Source of the DNA: a virus
IMG/VR virus record: IMGVR_UViG_3300042876_001059
Coordinates: 1 to 38,397 of that record
DNA length: 38,397 nt
Reading direction: 5' to 3' (one strand)
A program made the position numbers and the translations under genes. This document shows positions 32,744-38,348 of this stretch, piece by piece. Position 1 is the stretch's first letter. Each line of letters opens with the position of its first letter. The notes under the pieces were generated by a model that was given only the letters and a program-made list of their open reading frames with translations, was not told the DNA's origin and did not search any database.

Positions 32744-33234
32744 GTGGTCTCCAGGGGCTTGGGGTGCTGGGCAGCGTCGAGGGCGAGCTGCTGGTCGGCC
32801 ATCTGCATGGCCTTGCCGTAGCCGTGCTTCTCGGCGTGGCGCCGGAAGCGGAGGAGCCAGAAGCGGCGGCCGGGGAGGTTGTTGGTCTTCTGGAAGTCGT
32901 GCTCGGCGCAGAGGGCCCAGCAGGTCTCGACGAGCTCGGAGCGGGCCCGGCCGAAGAAGTGGTCCATCGCGGTGGGCTCGCCCGGGCAGCCGCCGGCCTC
33001 GCAGCGCCCGGCGGCGCGGGCGAAGACGGCGCGGCGGACGGCGCGGGTGGCGCCGGTCTCGGCCTGGTGGTCGGAGGCGGCCTCCTTCCGGCGCTCCAGG
33101 CTCTTGCCGAGCCGCTTCCGGTGGCTCTTCTTGTGGCTCTCGACGAGGGGCTCGGCGCGGCGCCGGGCCGGGTGGCCGGCGGGGAGGTCGAGCAGGGCCA
33201 GGATGGCCCAGAGCCAGCGCTTCGGTATCGTCAT
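32740..33234 (-). CDS. HNH-like endonuclease
   Basis: 164 aa. The C-terminal domain reads RRAVFARAAGRCEAGGCPG, then TAMDHFFGRAR, LCAEHDFQKTNN and RRFWLLRFRRHAEKHGY. This has the HNH order: first zinc Cys pair, DH catalytic pair, then C..H with an asparagine pair. Such phage HNH proteins nick or cut DNA and often assist packaging or recombination. The N-terminal 60 residues are basic and helical. ATG at 33234 follows a purine-rich GAAGAAAGAAG. It lies downstream of the pentamer repeat arrays, apart from the packaging genes. Confidence 0.65.
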   Translation of the reverse strand: MTIPKRWLWAILALLDLPAGHPARRRAEPLVESHKKSHRKRLGKSLERRKEAASDHQAETGATRAVRRAVFARAAGRCEAGGCPGEPTAMDHFFGRARSELVETCWALCAEHDFQKTNNLPGRRFWLLRFRRHAEKHGYGKAMQMADQQLALDAAQHPKPLETT

Positions 33235-33265
33235 CGGGTCATCGCTTCTTTCTTCAAAGGGTTCC

Positions 33266-33325
33266 TCGCCTCGCCGCGCCGCGCCAGGGCTTGCCGAGCC
33301 TCGCCTGGCCACACCACGCCTCGCT
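33266..33325. repeat. Pentanucleotide NNGCC array 1
   Basis: Twelve consecutive pentamers with a period of exactly five, mostly NNGCC on the + strand (TCGCC TCGCC GCGCC GCGCC and so on; CNNGG/GGCNN when read leftward). The array lies in the gene-free leader of the HNH gene. Pentamers with the fixed GCC and variable first two bases are not expected from codon use. Confidence 0.75.
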
Positions 33326-33330
33326 CTCAG

Positions 33331-33368
33331 CTGGCGCCACGGGCTCGAACCGTGGTCCCCGTCGCCAG
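33331..33368 (-). other. tRNA T-arm/acceptor-like minihelix
   Basis: On the leftward strand: CTGGCG, seven bases (ACGGGGA), CCACGG, loop TTCGAGC, CCGTGG, CGCCAG. The two 6-bp stems stack into a 12-bp helix like the acceptor plus T arm of a tRNA, and TTCGAGC is a canonical T-loop. D and anticodon arms are absent and no CCA follows. It sits between two pentamer arrays. Could be a structured RNA element, a remnant of a tRNA gene, or chance in GC-rich DNA. Confidence 0.5.
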
Positions 33369-33378
33369 GTGCTGCTCC

Positions 33379-33428
33379 CTGCCTCGCCCCGCCAGGCATC
33401 GCCCCGCCAGGCCCAGCCACGCCGTGCC
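33379..33428. repeat. Pentanucleotide NNGCC array 2
   Basis: Ten consecutive pentamers (CTGCC TCGCC CCGCC AGGCA TCGCC CCGCC and on to GTGCC) reaching the stop codon of the gene at 33428. Same period and consensus as arrays 1 and 3. The tRNA-like hairpin separates it from array 1. Confidence 0.75.
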
Positions 33429-33997
33429 TACGTCTGCTCCTCGAACCTGGTGACCCTGAAGGTCCCGAACGGCCCGCGCTTCTCCGGCCGGAAGTCGCCG
33501 ATGCCGATCTGCTGGCCGGCCTCCTCGAGGAGGCGGTGCGCCAGGTCCACGGTCATCAGCTCGTCGTTGACCACCAGGTCGAACTCGGCTCCCCAGGCGT
33601 TGAAGCGGGGGCGGTAGCGCATCACGCGCCCCTTCGTCGCGGGGATGGTGACCGGCCGGGCGTCGACCTCGAAGTCCTTGGCCGGCCCCTCGCAATTGAG
33701 GATGGTGATGGTGTCGGTGGTCATGCGGATCGCGCTGGGGACGACGAAGCGCGCCGTCTTCCGCGTGCCCTTCATCTTGTGATTGGAGCCGCAGGACCCC
33801 ATCGCGTTGGGGATGGCGAAGGCGCTGAAGAAGAAGGTGCCGTCGGGCGCGATGTACGCCACCTTGCGGGCCTCCTCTCGCGGGTCCTTGTCGGAGACCA
33901 TCGCCGCCCGGCTCTGCCTGCTGGTCTCGGCCGCCTCGGCGAAGCGGTGGATGAGCAGCGGGGTGACGCCTTGGATCTTCACGCGGATGAGCTTCAT
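33428..33997 (-). CDS. Conserved-looking early protein flanked by pentamer arrays
   Basis: 189 aa, function unknown. The start KLIRVKIQGVTPLLIHRF and the end GIGDFRPEKRGPFGTFRVTRFEE form a recognisable pair of motifs (TPLL.HRF and G.GDFRP...GPFG.F.V). Recall suggests they recur in uncharacterised phage proteins near recombination genes. The beta-rich body with a ferredoxin-like rhythm loosely recalls RAMP/Cas7 or single-strand-annealing folds; this is a weak inference. ATG at 33997 has GGGAG upstream. Repeat arrays lie on both sides of the gene, the location where annealing-protein genes are often found in other phages. Confidence 0.55.
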   Translation of the reverse strand: MKLIRVKIQGVTPLLIHRFAEAAETSRQSRAAMVSDKDPREEARKVAYIAPDGTFFFSAFAIPNAMGSCGSNHKMKGTRKTARFVVPSAIRMTTDTITILNCEGPAKDFEVDARPVTIPATKGRVMRYRPRFNAWGAEFDLVVNDELMTVDLAHRLLEEAGQQIGIGDFRPEKRGPFGTFRVTRFEEQT

Positions 33998-34034
33998 GGT
34001 GACTCCCTGCCTCGTTGTGGTTGACGTCGGTGAT

Positions 34035-34089
34035 GCGCCTTGCCGTGCCCTGCCCTGCCACGCGATGCCCAGCCCAGCCCCGCCTGGCA
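34035..34089. repeat. Pentanucleotide NNGCC array 3
   Basis: Eleven consecutive pentamers (GCGCC TTGCC GTGCC CTGCC CTGCC ACGCG ATGCC CAGCC CAGCC CCGCC TGGCA) filling the gap between the gene ending at 34098 and the leader of the gene starting at 33997. Identical design to the arrays at 33266 and 33379, on the upstream side of the same gene. Confidence 0.78.
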
Positions 34090-34097
34090 GCGATGCC

Positions 34098-34430
34098 CTA
34101 TGCCGTCGCCTCCCTTCCGCCCTCGCCCTTCTTGGCGCGCTGGGCGGCCCGCCAGGCCTTCGCCTGGGGGCAGCTGACGTAGTGGTTGAGGCGGAGGGGG
34201 AGGGGGAGGTCGCCGAGGACGGCGGCGCCGGTGAGGACGTTGGCCTGCTCCTTCGACAGGACCTTGGCCACCACGCCGACGCCCGGCCGGATGACCAGCT
34301 GGACGTTGCCGCGCTCGGAGGTGGCGGCGTCCACGGGCATGCGCTTCCCGGTGCTCTCGGAGACGGCCCAGAAGATGGGCTCCCGGCAGGAGCGGCAGCG
34401 CTGGGGCGGCGGCGGGTGGATGGAGGCCAT
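34098..34430 (-). CDS. Small zinc-finger protein, 110 aa
   Basis: The N-terminus has RCRSCREPIFWAV followed by KRMPVDA and a C-terminal HYVSCPQAKAWR. This pattern (CxxC, then an 'I.WA.T..GKRMPVD' strand, ending with H..SCP..) is common in small phage and actinobacterial proteins and makes a single zinc site from two Cys pairs. The middle includes VQLVIRPGVGVVAKVL. Function unknown in all of them. ATG at 34430. Part of the left early operon just before array 3. Confidence 0.6.
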   Translation of the reverse strand: MASIHPPPPQRCRSCREPIFWAVSESTGKRMPVDAATSERGNVQLVIRPGVGVVAKVLSKEQANVLTGAAVLGDLPLPLRLNHYVSCPQAKAWRAAQRAKKGEGGREATA

Positions 34431-34439
34431 GCGGGGTCC

Positions 34440-34628
34440 TCAGGCGGCGCGGAGCTCGGAGGCGGCGGGCGGGTCCACGACCTGGTCGTAGGGGGGCGCG
34501 GCGGGGGCGGAGAGCTCGAAGGCCTCCGCCTCCCGGTCCCACTGGTCGAAGCAGGCCTGGTGCACGTGGCCGAGGTCGCCCCCGGCGTCGAGCTCGGCGC
34601 CGGGCTGGCGGCAGAGGGAGCAGGTCAC
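34440..34628 (-). CDS. Small Cys/His zinc protein, 62 aa
   Basis: GTG at 34628 overlaps the previous stop (GTGA), which fixes the start. The N-terminus VTCSLCRQPG and HVHQACFDQWDREAE make one CxxC and one HxxC pair, a treble-clef-like zinc site. The C-terminal half is acidic and Pro-rich. Similar tiny proteins are common in phage early operons, and none has a known role. Located between two other Cys-containing genes. Confidence 0.52.
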   Translation of the reverse strand: MTCSLCRQPGAELDAGGDLGHVHQACFDQWDREAEAFELSAPAAPPYDQVVDPPAASELRAA

Positions 34629-35323
34629 GGCGCGCCCCCGGCGGCCTTGGCCTGCTCCGGGTGGCGCTCGGTGTGGCAGTCCCAGCAGAGCCCCTCGCCG
34701 GCCGTCAGGGCGCCGCCGGGCCGCTTGGAGCTGCGCCCGCAGGCGGCGCACTTCGGAGCGGCGCGCCGCTCGGCCTCCGCCTTCTTGGACTTCAGATCCT
34801 GCGGCCGCGGCTTGCCCTTCTCGAAGGTGGCGTTCTCGCCGTACTTCTCGATGATGCCGGCCTTCGTGAAGATGCCGGTCTGCTCGATGACGAAGGTGGG
34901 CACCCGGCGGGCCTGGGCGTCGGCGGACCAGCGCACGATCTCGCCGCGCGCCCGGTGCCGCTTCACCGCCTCCTCGCGCGTGCCCACCAGGTCGTCGAGG
35001 GGCTCCTTCTTCGGCGGCGCCTTGGCCTTGGCCGGCGCGGGGGCCGGCTCCCGGACCTTGCCGGCGAGGGCGAGGAGGCGGGCCACGACGGGGTCGGCGC
35101 GGTGGTCGCCCACCTCGGCCCCGGGGATGGAGAGCTGCGGGGCGTCCTGGCCCTTGAGCTGGGCGCGGACGGTGGCGATCTGGCTCTGGACGACCCAGAG
35201 CTCGGCGCCGAGCGCCCGGCCCAGGGAGGCCTTGGCGCTGCGGAGGTCGTCGGCCTGGTCGAGCAGCTGCTCGAGGCGGGCGGTCAGGTCCGCGTGCAGC
35301 TGCGGGGAGAGGGAGGCGGCCAT
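34625..35323 (-). CDS. Hypothetical protein with C-terminal zinc ribbon, 232 aa
   Basis: The N-terminus is helical (LTARLEQLLDQADDLRSAKASLG then VVQSQIATVRAQLKG), followed by a basic Ala/Pro/Lys linker and a central domain (IVRWSADAQARRVPTFVIEQTGIFTKAGIIEKYG in parts). The C-terminus carries CAACGRSSKRPGG and LCWDCHTERHP, two CxxC pairs forming a zinc ribbon. A Lys-rich helix follows the central domain. DNA binding is plausible, no family recognised. It lies nine bases after the XRE gene in transcription order. Confidence 0.5.
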   Translation of the reverse strand: MAASLSPQLHADLTARLEQLLDQADDLRSAKASLGRALGAELWVVQSQIATVRAQLKGQDAPQLSIPGAEVGDHRADPVVARLLALAGKVREPAPAPAKAKAPPKKEPLDDLVGTREEAVKRHRARGEIVRWSADAQARRVPTFVIEQTGIFTKAGIIEKYGENATFEKGKPRPQDLKSKKAEAERRAAPKCAACGRSSKRPGGALTAGEGLCWDCHTERHPEQAKAAGGAP

Positions 35324-35331
35324 CGTCGACC

Positions 35332-35538
35332 TCAGGCCGAGAGGAGGGCGACGGGGGTGGTCTTGAGGGCGCGGGCGAGCTCCTCGAGGGTGTCGAGGGG
35401 CGGGGTGCGCTGGCCCCGCTCGAGCATGGAGATGTAGGAGACGGAGAGCCCGGCCTTGTGGGCGAGGGCCTCCTGGGACAGCTGCAGGTGGGAGCGGCGG
35501 GCCTTCAGGTTGCGGGTGACGATGTCGGCGAGCGGCAT
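35332..35538 (-). CDS. XRE-family HTH regulator, 68 aa
   Basis: Complete XRE helix-turn-helix: LSQEALAHKAGLSVSYISMLERGQRTPPLDTLEELARALKTTPVALL (key residues LSQE.LA..AG.S..YIS..ERG.R.P.L.TL..LA.AL). ATG at 35538 gives just the HTH domain. It sits downstream of the left promoter in the early operon, separate from the two HTH proteins of the immunity region. It could regulate late-early genes or repress the left promoter as a Cro-like protein would. Targets unknown. Confidence 0.82.
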   Translation of the reverse strand: MPLADIVTRNLKARRSHLQLSQEALAHKAGLSVSYISMLERGQRTPPLDTLEELARALKTTPVALLSA

Positions 35539-35561
35539 GGTGGGCTCCTGGTGGTGGGTGG

Positions 35562-35888
35562 TCAGCGGGCTGCGGTGGTGCGGGGCGCCGGCGCCGCCGG
35601 CGGGCGGGCCCGGGCCTGGGCGGCCCGGGCGAAGGCGATGCGGCTGCGGAAGGCGGCGGCCATCCCCGGCGGGAAGTGGTGGATGCGCGACTCCACCTCC
35701 TCGGCCAGGCGGTCGATGGCGAGGAGCAGCTCCGGCGCCGTGGCGGCCCAGCGCGCCAGCTCGACGGCGCTCTCGGGGTCCGCCTCCATGTTCTGGAGGG
35801 TGACGGTGCCGAAGTGCTCGCCGGAGGCGGTGTCGACCAGGAAGGCCACGGGGAAGCCGCCGGCGGACCGCTTGACCGAGAGGGCCAT
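35562..35888 (-). CDS. Hypothetical protein, 108 aa
   Basis: The N-terminal ~35 residues look like a small beta unit (LSVKRSAGGFPVAFLVDTASGEHFGTVTL), then a long helix (PESAVELARWAATAPELLLAIDRLAEEVESRI) and a Pro/Ala/Arg-rich tail. The gene abuts the neighbour upstream by one base. No Cys motif, unlike most neighbours. Function unknown; expression from the left promoter predicts an early role. Confidence 0.5.
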   Translation of the reverse strand: MALSVKRSAGGFPVAFLVDTASGEHFGTVTLQNMEADPESAVELARWAATAPELLLAIDRLAEEVESRIHHFPPGMAAAFRSRIAFARAAQARARPPAAPAPRTTAAR

Positions 35889-36122
35889 CTAGGCGGCCCT
35901 CGCCAGCGGGCGCTCGGCGCAGGGCAGGCAGACGGCGCGCGGCGCGGCGGCCGGGATGGGCCGGGGCCGGTAGGCCTCGAGGAAGAGGTCCAGGAAGTCC
36001 AACTGGGAGGGCTCGTACTCCTCGGCCAGGTGGATCTCGGCGATGGCGCCGCAGGCCTCGCAGGGCCCGCGGCCGGCGGTGGAGCCGGTCAGGCAGCGGC
36101 AGGTGGGGGTGGTGGTCGGCAT
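35889..36122 (-). CDS. First gene of the left early operon, small Cys-rich protein
   Basis: 77 aa. Starts at ATG 36122, with GGAGG at about 36128-36132 as ribosome-binding site and about 20 bases of leader from the promoter at 36149-36177. The protein has CRCLTGSTAGRGPCEACG and a later AVCLPCAERP, four or more Cys that can bind zinc. The middle is acidic (EEYEPSQLDFLDLFLEA). As first product after infection or induction, it is a candidate anti-host or anti-defence protein, analogous in place to lambda N or early left genes; no homology supports this. Confidence 0.55.
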   Translation of the reverse strand: MPTTTPTCRCLTGSTAGRGPCEACGAIAEIHLAEEYEPSQLDFLDLFLEAYRPRPIPAAAPRAVCLPCAERPLARAA

Positions 36123-36148
36123 GTATTCCTCCGTCGGTGACGGAAGGC

Positions 36149-36177
36149 ATCATGTCCATAGGCATGCAGCATGTCAA
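36149..36177 (-). promoter_or_regulatory. Left early promoter (PL-like)
   Basis: Leftward TTGACA (36177-36172), 17-bp spacer, CATGAT (36154-36149). The -35 box is a perfect sigma70 match and the -10 box fits at four of six positions. Two operator palindromes overlap both boxes. The downstream leader carries GGAGGAATAC before the ATG at 36122. Confidence 0.75.
36152..36165. promoter_or_regulatory. Operator OL1-like
   Basis: Imperfect palindrome ATGTCCATAGGCAT between and over the -10 box of the left promoter. Matches the consensus ATGYC-N4-GGCAT shared with the sites in the right promoter. The next copy starts 19 bp away. Confidence 0.7.
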
Positions 36178-36184
36178 TAGGCAT
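36171..36184. promoter_or_regulatory. Operator OL2-like
   Basis: ATGTCAATAGGCAT covering the -35 box of the left promoter. The 18-bp context GCATGTCAATAGGCATGC is the exact reverse complement of the site over the -35 box of the right promoter (37072-37089), strong evidence for a shared regulator. Confidence 0.78.
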
Positions 36185-36229
36185 GCAGGGACCACCAGTG
36201 CTGGTGGCGCGGCGGGCGCCGGGCGTCAA

Positions 36230-36580
36230 CTACTCGTCGGCGAGGGGGAGGATGCTGTCCATGCGCTGGGCCAGGGCGGCCGGCGGCGTGGGCGCGGGCG
36301 GGGCGCCGTTCTCCAGCCAGGCGGACCACTGCGCGGGCGTCACGGCGAGGCCGTGCTTCAAGCGGAAGTCCGTGGAGCAGAGGTAGGTGTGGCAGGCTGG
36401 GCAGAAGTGGCCGACGCCCAGGCTCGACGTGCGCGACCGAACGCCGCAGCCGTCGCACTTCCGCTTTTCCGACCACTTACCGAGGGCCTCGAGCAGCTGC
36501 TCACCGAGCCAGGCCACCAGGAGGAGGCCGGCCCCGCCGACCACTAGGGTCCCGACGGCTCCAAGCGGGTCATGCGTCAT
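36230..36580 (-). CDS. Membrane zinc-binding protein beside repressor
   Basis: 116 aa. N-terminal transmembrane helix (residues about 6-28, GAVGTLVVGGAGLLLVAWLGEQLL), then CDGCGVR and HFCPACHTYLC, a double CxxC zinc motif, and a helical C-terminus. ATG at 36580 overlaps the repressor stop by eleven bases, so it is co-transcribed with the repressor and presumably made in lysogens. Genes so placed often encode superinfection exclusion or other lysogen functions; that is inference, no homologue is recognised. Confidence 0.55.
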   Translation of the reverse strand: MTHDPLGAVGTLVVGGAGLLLVAWLGEQLLEALGKWSEKRKCDGCGVRSRTSSLGVGHFCPACHTYLCSTDFRLKHGLAVTPAQWSAWLENGAPPAPTPPAALAQRMDSILPLADE

Positions 36581-37058
36581 GGTGCACCCGGCCGCTGCGC
36601 CGCGGGCGGGATGCTCCGGGCGGGGAATGGGCCTGGCCCTCTGCGGCAACAGGAACCTGTCCAGGGCGGACCCGAAGGGCCCGCGGTGCGGTGATGCCCG
36701 CGGGCGGCAGCTCCACCTCGACCTGGTGGCGCCGGGCCACCGGCTCGGCCCGCTGCCGGGGGACGTAGGTGCGGAAATACTTTGGGTCCGGGTCGTTGTT
36801 GAAGACGTCGAGGGGGTCCAGCTCCAGGGCGCGGCACGACCGGAAGAGGAAGAGGGCGGAGACGCCGCGGTCGCCGCGGTCCTTGAGCAGCCAGTGGGAC
36901 ACGTACCCCTGGGAGAACCCGATCTCGGTGGCGAGGCGCGAGCTTCCCCAGCCGAGACGCTCCAGCCTTGCCCGAACGTGGGCGCGGAGCCGCTCCTCGA
37001 AGATGGGATCCTTTGCCTCGTTCTTGGCCATGTTGGCCACCGTAGCGACCGCGCTCAT
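36570..37058 (-). CDS. Probable prophage repressor (HTH), CI-like in position
   Basis: About 162 aa. HTH near residues 40-62 (GWGSSRLATEIGFSQGYVSHWLL), similar in its SQGYVS helix to the Cro-like protein, suggesting both bind the same operators. The C-terminal half is Arg/Pro-rich with no S24 peptidase motif (no Ser-Lys dyad, no Ala-Gly cleavage site seen). Start is uncertain: ATG 37058 or 37031, neither with a ribosome-binding site, so translation may be leaderless as in lambda cI. Operators ATGYC-N4-GGCAT lie upstream and overlap the 37058 start. Co-transcribed with the membrane protein downstream. Confidence 0.7.
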   Translation of the reverse strand: MSAVATVANMAKNEAKDPIFEERLRAHVRARLERLGWGSSRLATEIGFSQGYVSHWLLKDRGDRGVSALFLFRSCRALELDPLDVFNNDPDPKYFRTYVPRQRAEPVARRHQVEVELPPAGITAPRALRVRPGQVPVAAEGQAHSPPGASRPRRSGRVHHDA

Positions 37059-37070
37059 GCCGTCGGGCAT
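37057..37070. promoter_or_regulatory. Operator OR3-like
   Basis: Perfect palindrome ATGCC-GTCG-GGCAT at the repressor start (overlapping the ATG at 37058). Same class as the two other right operators, with centres 17 and 16 bp apart. Binding here would block repressor transcription, as OR3 does in lambda. Confidence 0.65.
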
Positions 37071-37073
37071 CGC

Positions 37074-37087
37074 ATGCCTATTGACAT
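37074..37087. promoter_or_regulatory. Operator OR2-like
   Basis: ATGCCTATTGACAT over the right promoter -35 box. In its 18-bp context (37072-37089) it is the exact reverse complement of the left operator at 36169-36186. Confidence 0.78.
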
Positions 37088-37109
37088 GCATGCCTTGAGG
37101 CATAATGAT
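37081..37109 (+). promoter_or_regulatory. Right early promoter (PR-like)
   Basis: TTGACA at 37081-37086, 17-bp spacer, AATGAT at 37104-37109, the same design as the left promoter (CATGAT). The start point predicted is about 37116-37117, which coincides with the ATG at 37117, so the Cro-like mRNA may be leaderless. It also makes the ATGs at 37105 and 37108 unlikely starts. Confidence 0.7.
37090..37103. promoter_or_regulatory. Operator OR1-like
   Basis: Perfect palindrome ATGCC-TTGA-GGCAT filling the spacer of the right promoter between its -35 and -10 boxes. A shorter ATGCCCGGCAT follows at 37108-37118 and may be a degenerate fourth site. Confidence 0.7.
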
Positions 37110-37116
37110 GCCCGGC

Positions 37117-37329
37117 ATGGATGCTCTCGGGCGCTGGATGGCGGAGACGGGCACGAGCCAGGAAGCGCTGGCCGCGAAGCTGGAGGTGAGCCAGGGCTAC
37201 GTCTCCCGGCTCGTGCACGGTGAGCGTCTCCCCGGCCTGAAGGTCGCCCTCGACCTCGAGAAGGTCACCGGCGGCGCCGTGCCAGCCGAGTCCTGGTTCA
37301 AGAAGTCCTCCCCCTCGCGCGCCTCCTGA
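37117..37329 (+). CDS. Cro-like HTH regulator
   Basis: 70 aa from ATG 37117 (alternatives 37105 and 37108 lie upstream of the predicted start point of transcription). XRE-type HTH: ALGRWMAETGTSQEALAAKLEVSQGYVSRLVHGERLPGLKVALDLEKVTGGAVP (key residues SQE.LA..L.VSQGYVSRL..G.R.P). The recognition helix SQGYVSRL resembles SQGYVSHW of the divergent repressor, consistent with sharing the ATGYC-N4-GGCAT sites. First gene of the right early transcript; expected to shut off the repressor and, later, early promoters, as Cro does. Confidence 0.75.
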   Translation: MDALGRWMAETGTSQEALAAKLEVSQGYVSRLVHGERLPGLKVALDLEKVTGGAVPAESWFKKSSPSRAS

Positions 37330-37370
37330 GCCCGGCATGGTCCGCTCCCCCCGCCTCGAAGCGTCGGCCC

Positions 37371-37381
37371 ACGGTTACCGT
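37371..37381. promoter_or_regulatory. Short palindrome before CII-like gene
   Basis: ACGGT-T-ACCGT, a perfect 5-bp inverted repeat around one base, in the 70-base gap between the Cro-like and CII-like genes. It could be a regulator site or a weak structure in the mRNA. It differs from the ATGYC-N4-GGCAT operators. Confidence 0.3.
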
Positions 37382-37399
37382 CAACCCCCGTCAAATCGA

Positions 37400-37789
37400 A
37401 TGGACGCCGCTGGTGGGCCCGACGCTGGGGAGCAGCTGCCCCTGATGCCGGTCAAACAGCACCACCGGGAGAACGGCCGGCGGCTGCTGGCGCTGGTGAA
37501 CCGGGCGCTGGTGGAGAACGGGGTCTCGCGGTCACGGCTCTCCGACGAGCTCGGGCGCGACGCGGCCCAGGTGACGCGGGTGCTGGACGGGGACGGGAAC
37601 CTGCCGGCGGACCTGGTGGCGGCCGTGCTCGAGCTCGACCGCGACCTGGTGGTGCTGGCCGGGCTGGCGGCGGCGCGGGGCTTCGCCCTGGTCAGCCGCG
37701 CCCCGGACCCGGCGGAGGAGGCGCGCCGCTACCGCGCCGAGCTGCTCGACCTGAAGGCGCGCCTCGACAAGGTGCTGGAGGGGACATGA
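37400..37789 (+). CDS. CII-like regulatory protein
   Basis: 129 aa from ATG 37400, or 114 aa from ATG 37445; neither has an ideal ribosome-binding site (GGGGAG lies about 13 bases before 37445). The core GRRLLALVNRALVENGVSRSRLSDELGRDAAQVTRVLDGDGNLPADLVAAVLEL (key residues VSRSRLSDELG..AAQVTRVLDG.GNLP) is an HTH followed by the PADLV helix seen in phage CII/late-regulator-type proteins. The C-terminus is a short coiled coil (YRAELLDLKARLDKVLE), which could mediate oligomers. Second gene of the right early transcript, the place of cII in lambda. Function inferred. Confidence 0.6.
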   Translation: MDAAGGPDAGEQLPLMPVKQHHRENGRRLLALVNRALVENGVSRSRLSDELGRDAAQVTRVLDGDGNLPADLVAAVLELDRDLVVLAGLAAARGFALVSRAPDPAEEARRYRAELLDLKARLDKVLEGT

Positions 37790-38001
37790 CGACGCTGGCG
37801 TGGGTGTGGGCCGTGGCGGCGCTGGCCTTCGTGGGCGGGATGTGGGTGGGGTCCGCGCTCGGGCGGCGGCAGGCGGCTGACCAGGCGGCCCTGCTGACCG
37901 GCGACCTGGCGATGCGCGCCGCCCTGCACGGCGACGACCGGCTGGCGGGCCAGCTCTTCGCAGCCGTCGAGGGGATCCGCTCCCTGGGGGACGGGCGATG
38001 A
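37786..38001 (+). CDS. Small single-span membrane protein, 71 aa
   Basis: ATG overlaps the preceding stop (ATGA). One transmembrane helix (residues 4-26, LAWVWAVAALAFVGGMWVG), then a basic GRRQAAD stretch and a helical soluble tail. A cytoplasmic C-terminus is predicted from the charges. No family is recognised. It is early expressed and co-translated with the CII-like and winged-helix genes. Confidence 0.5.
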   Translation: MTTLAWVWAVAALAFVGGMWVGSALGRRQAADQAALLTGDLAMRAALHGDDRLAGQLFAAVEGIRSLGDGR

Positions 38002-38348
38002 AGCAGGCCAGCCTCTTCGGGCCCACCGGGCCGAGCCGGTGGGCGGACACCGACGCCCCGGCGGCCGCGCCGGCGCCCACCGAGCACCAGGAGCAGGAGG
38101 CCCAGGCCGACCGGGTCGGGAAGCGCATCGACGCGGCGCTGGTGGCCTTCTGCCGGGCGCACGTGGGGCGGGAGGTGCGGATGGCCGACCTCACGGCGGC
38201 GGTGGCCAAGGCGGTCGAGGGGCACGTGGCCCCCGACTCGCCGGGGCGGCGCTTCCGGGCCCTGCGTGCCGACGGGACCATCCAGGCGAGGAACACCGAC
38301 CGAGGGCAGAGCCTCTACCGCATCGACGGCGTCCGGGAGGCCACGTGA
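37998..38348 (+). CDS. Winged-helix-like early protein, 116 aa
   Basis: The N-terminal ~35 residues are Pro/Ala-rich and disordered. The C-terminal domain reads VAFCRAHVGREVRMADLTAAVA, then SPGRRFRALRADGTIQARNTDRGQSLYRI. It resembles a small winged helix whose 'wing' is RN.DRG.SLY, a pattern in phage early proteins placed just before replication initiators. DNA binding is expected. Start overlaps the upstream gene by four bases (ATGA), and the stop overlaps the next start (GTGA). Confidence 0.55.
   Translation: MKQASLFGPTGPSRWADTDAPAAAPAPTEHQEQEAQADRVGKRIDAALVAFCRAHVGREVRMADLTAAVAKAVEGHVAPDSPGRRFRALRADGTIQARNTDRGQSLYRIDGVREAT

Noticed and set aside
33331-33368. Complete tRNA gene
   Set aside because: Only an acceptor/T-arm-like hairpin is present. 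There is no D arm, anticodon arm or CCA end, so it is reported as a minihelix, not a tRNA.
37379-37395. Two leftward TTGACGG words before the CII-like gene as further copies of the late promoter-like element
   Set aside because: They lack the CYTGTCCAGC half and the TANGNT box 24 bases on, so they do not match the three elements.
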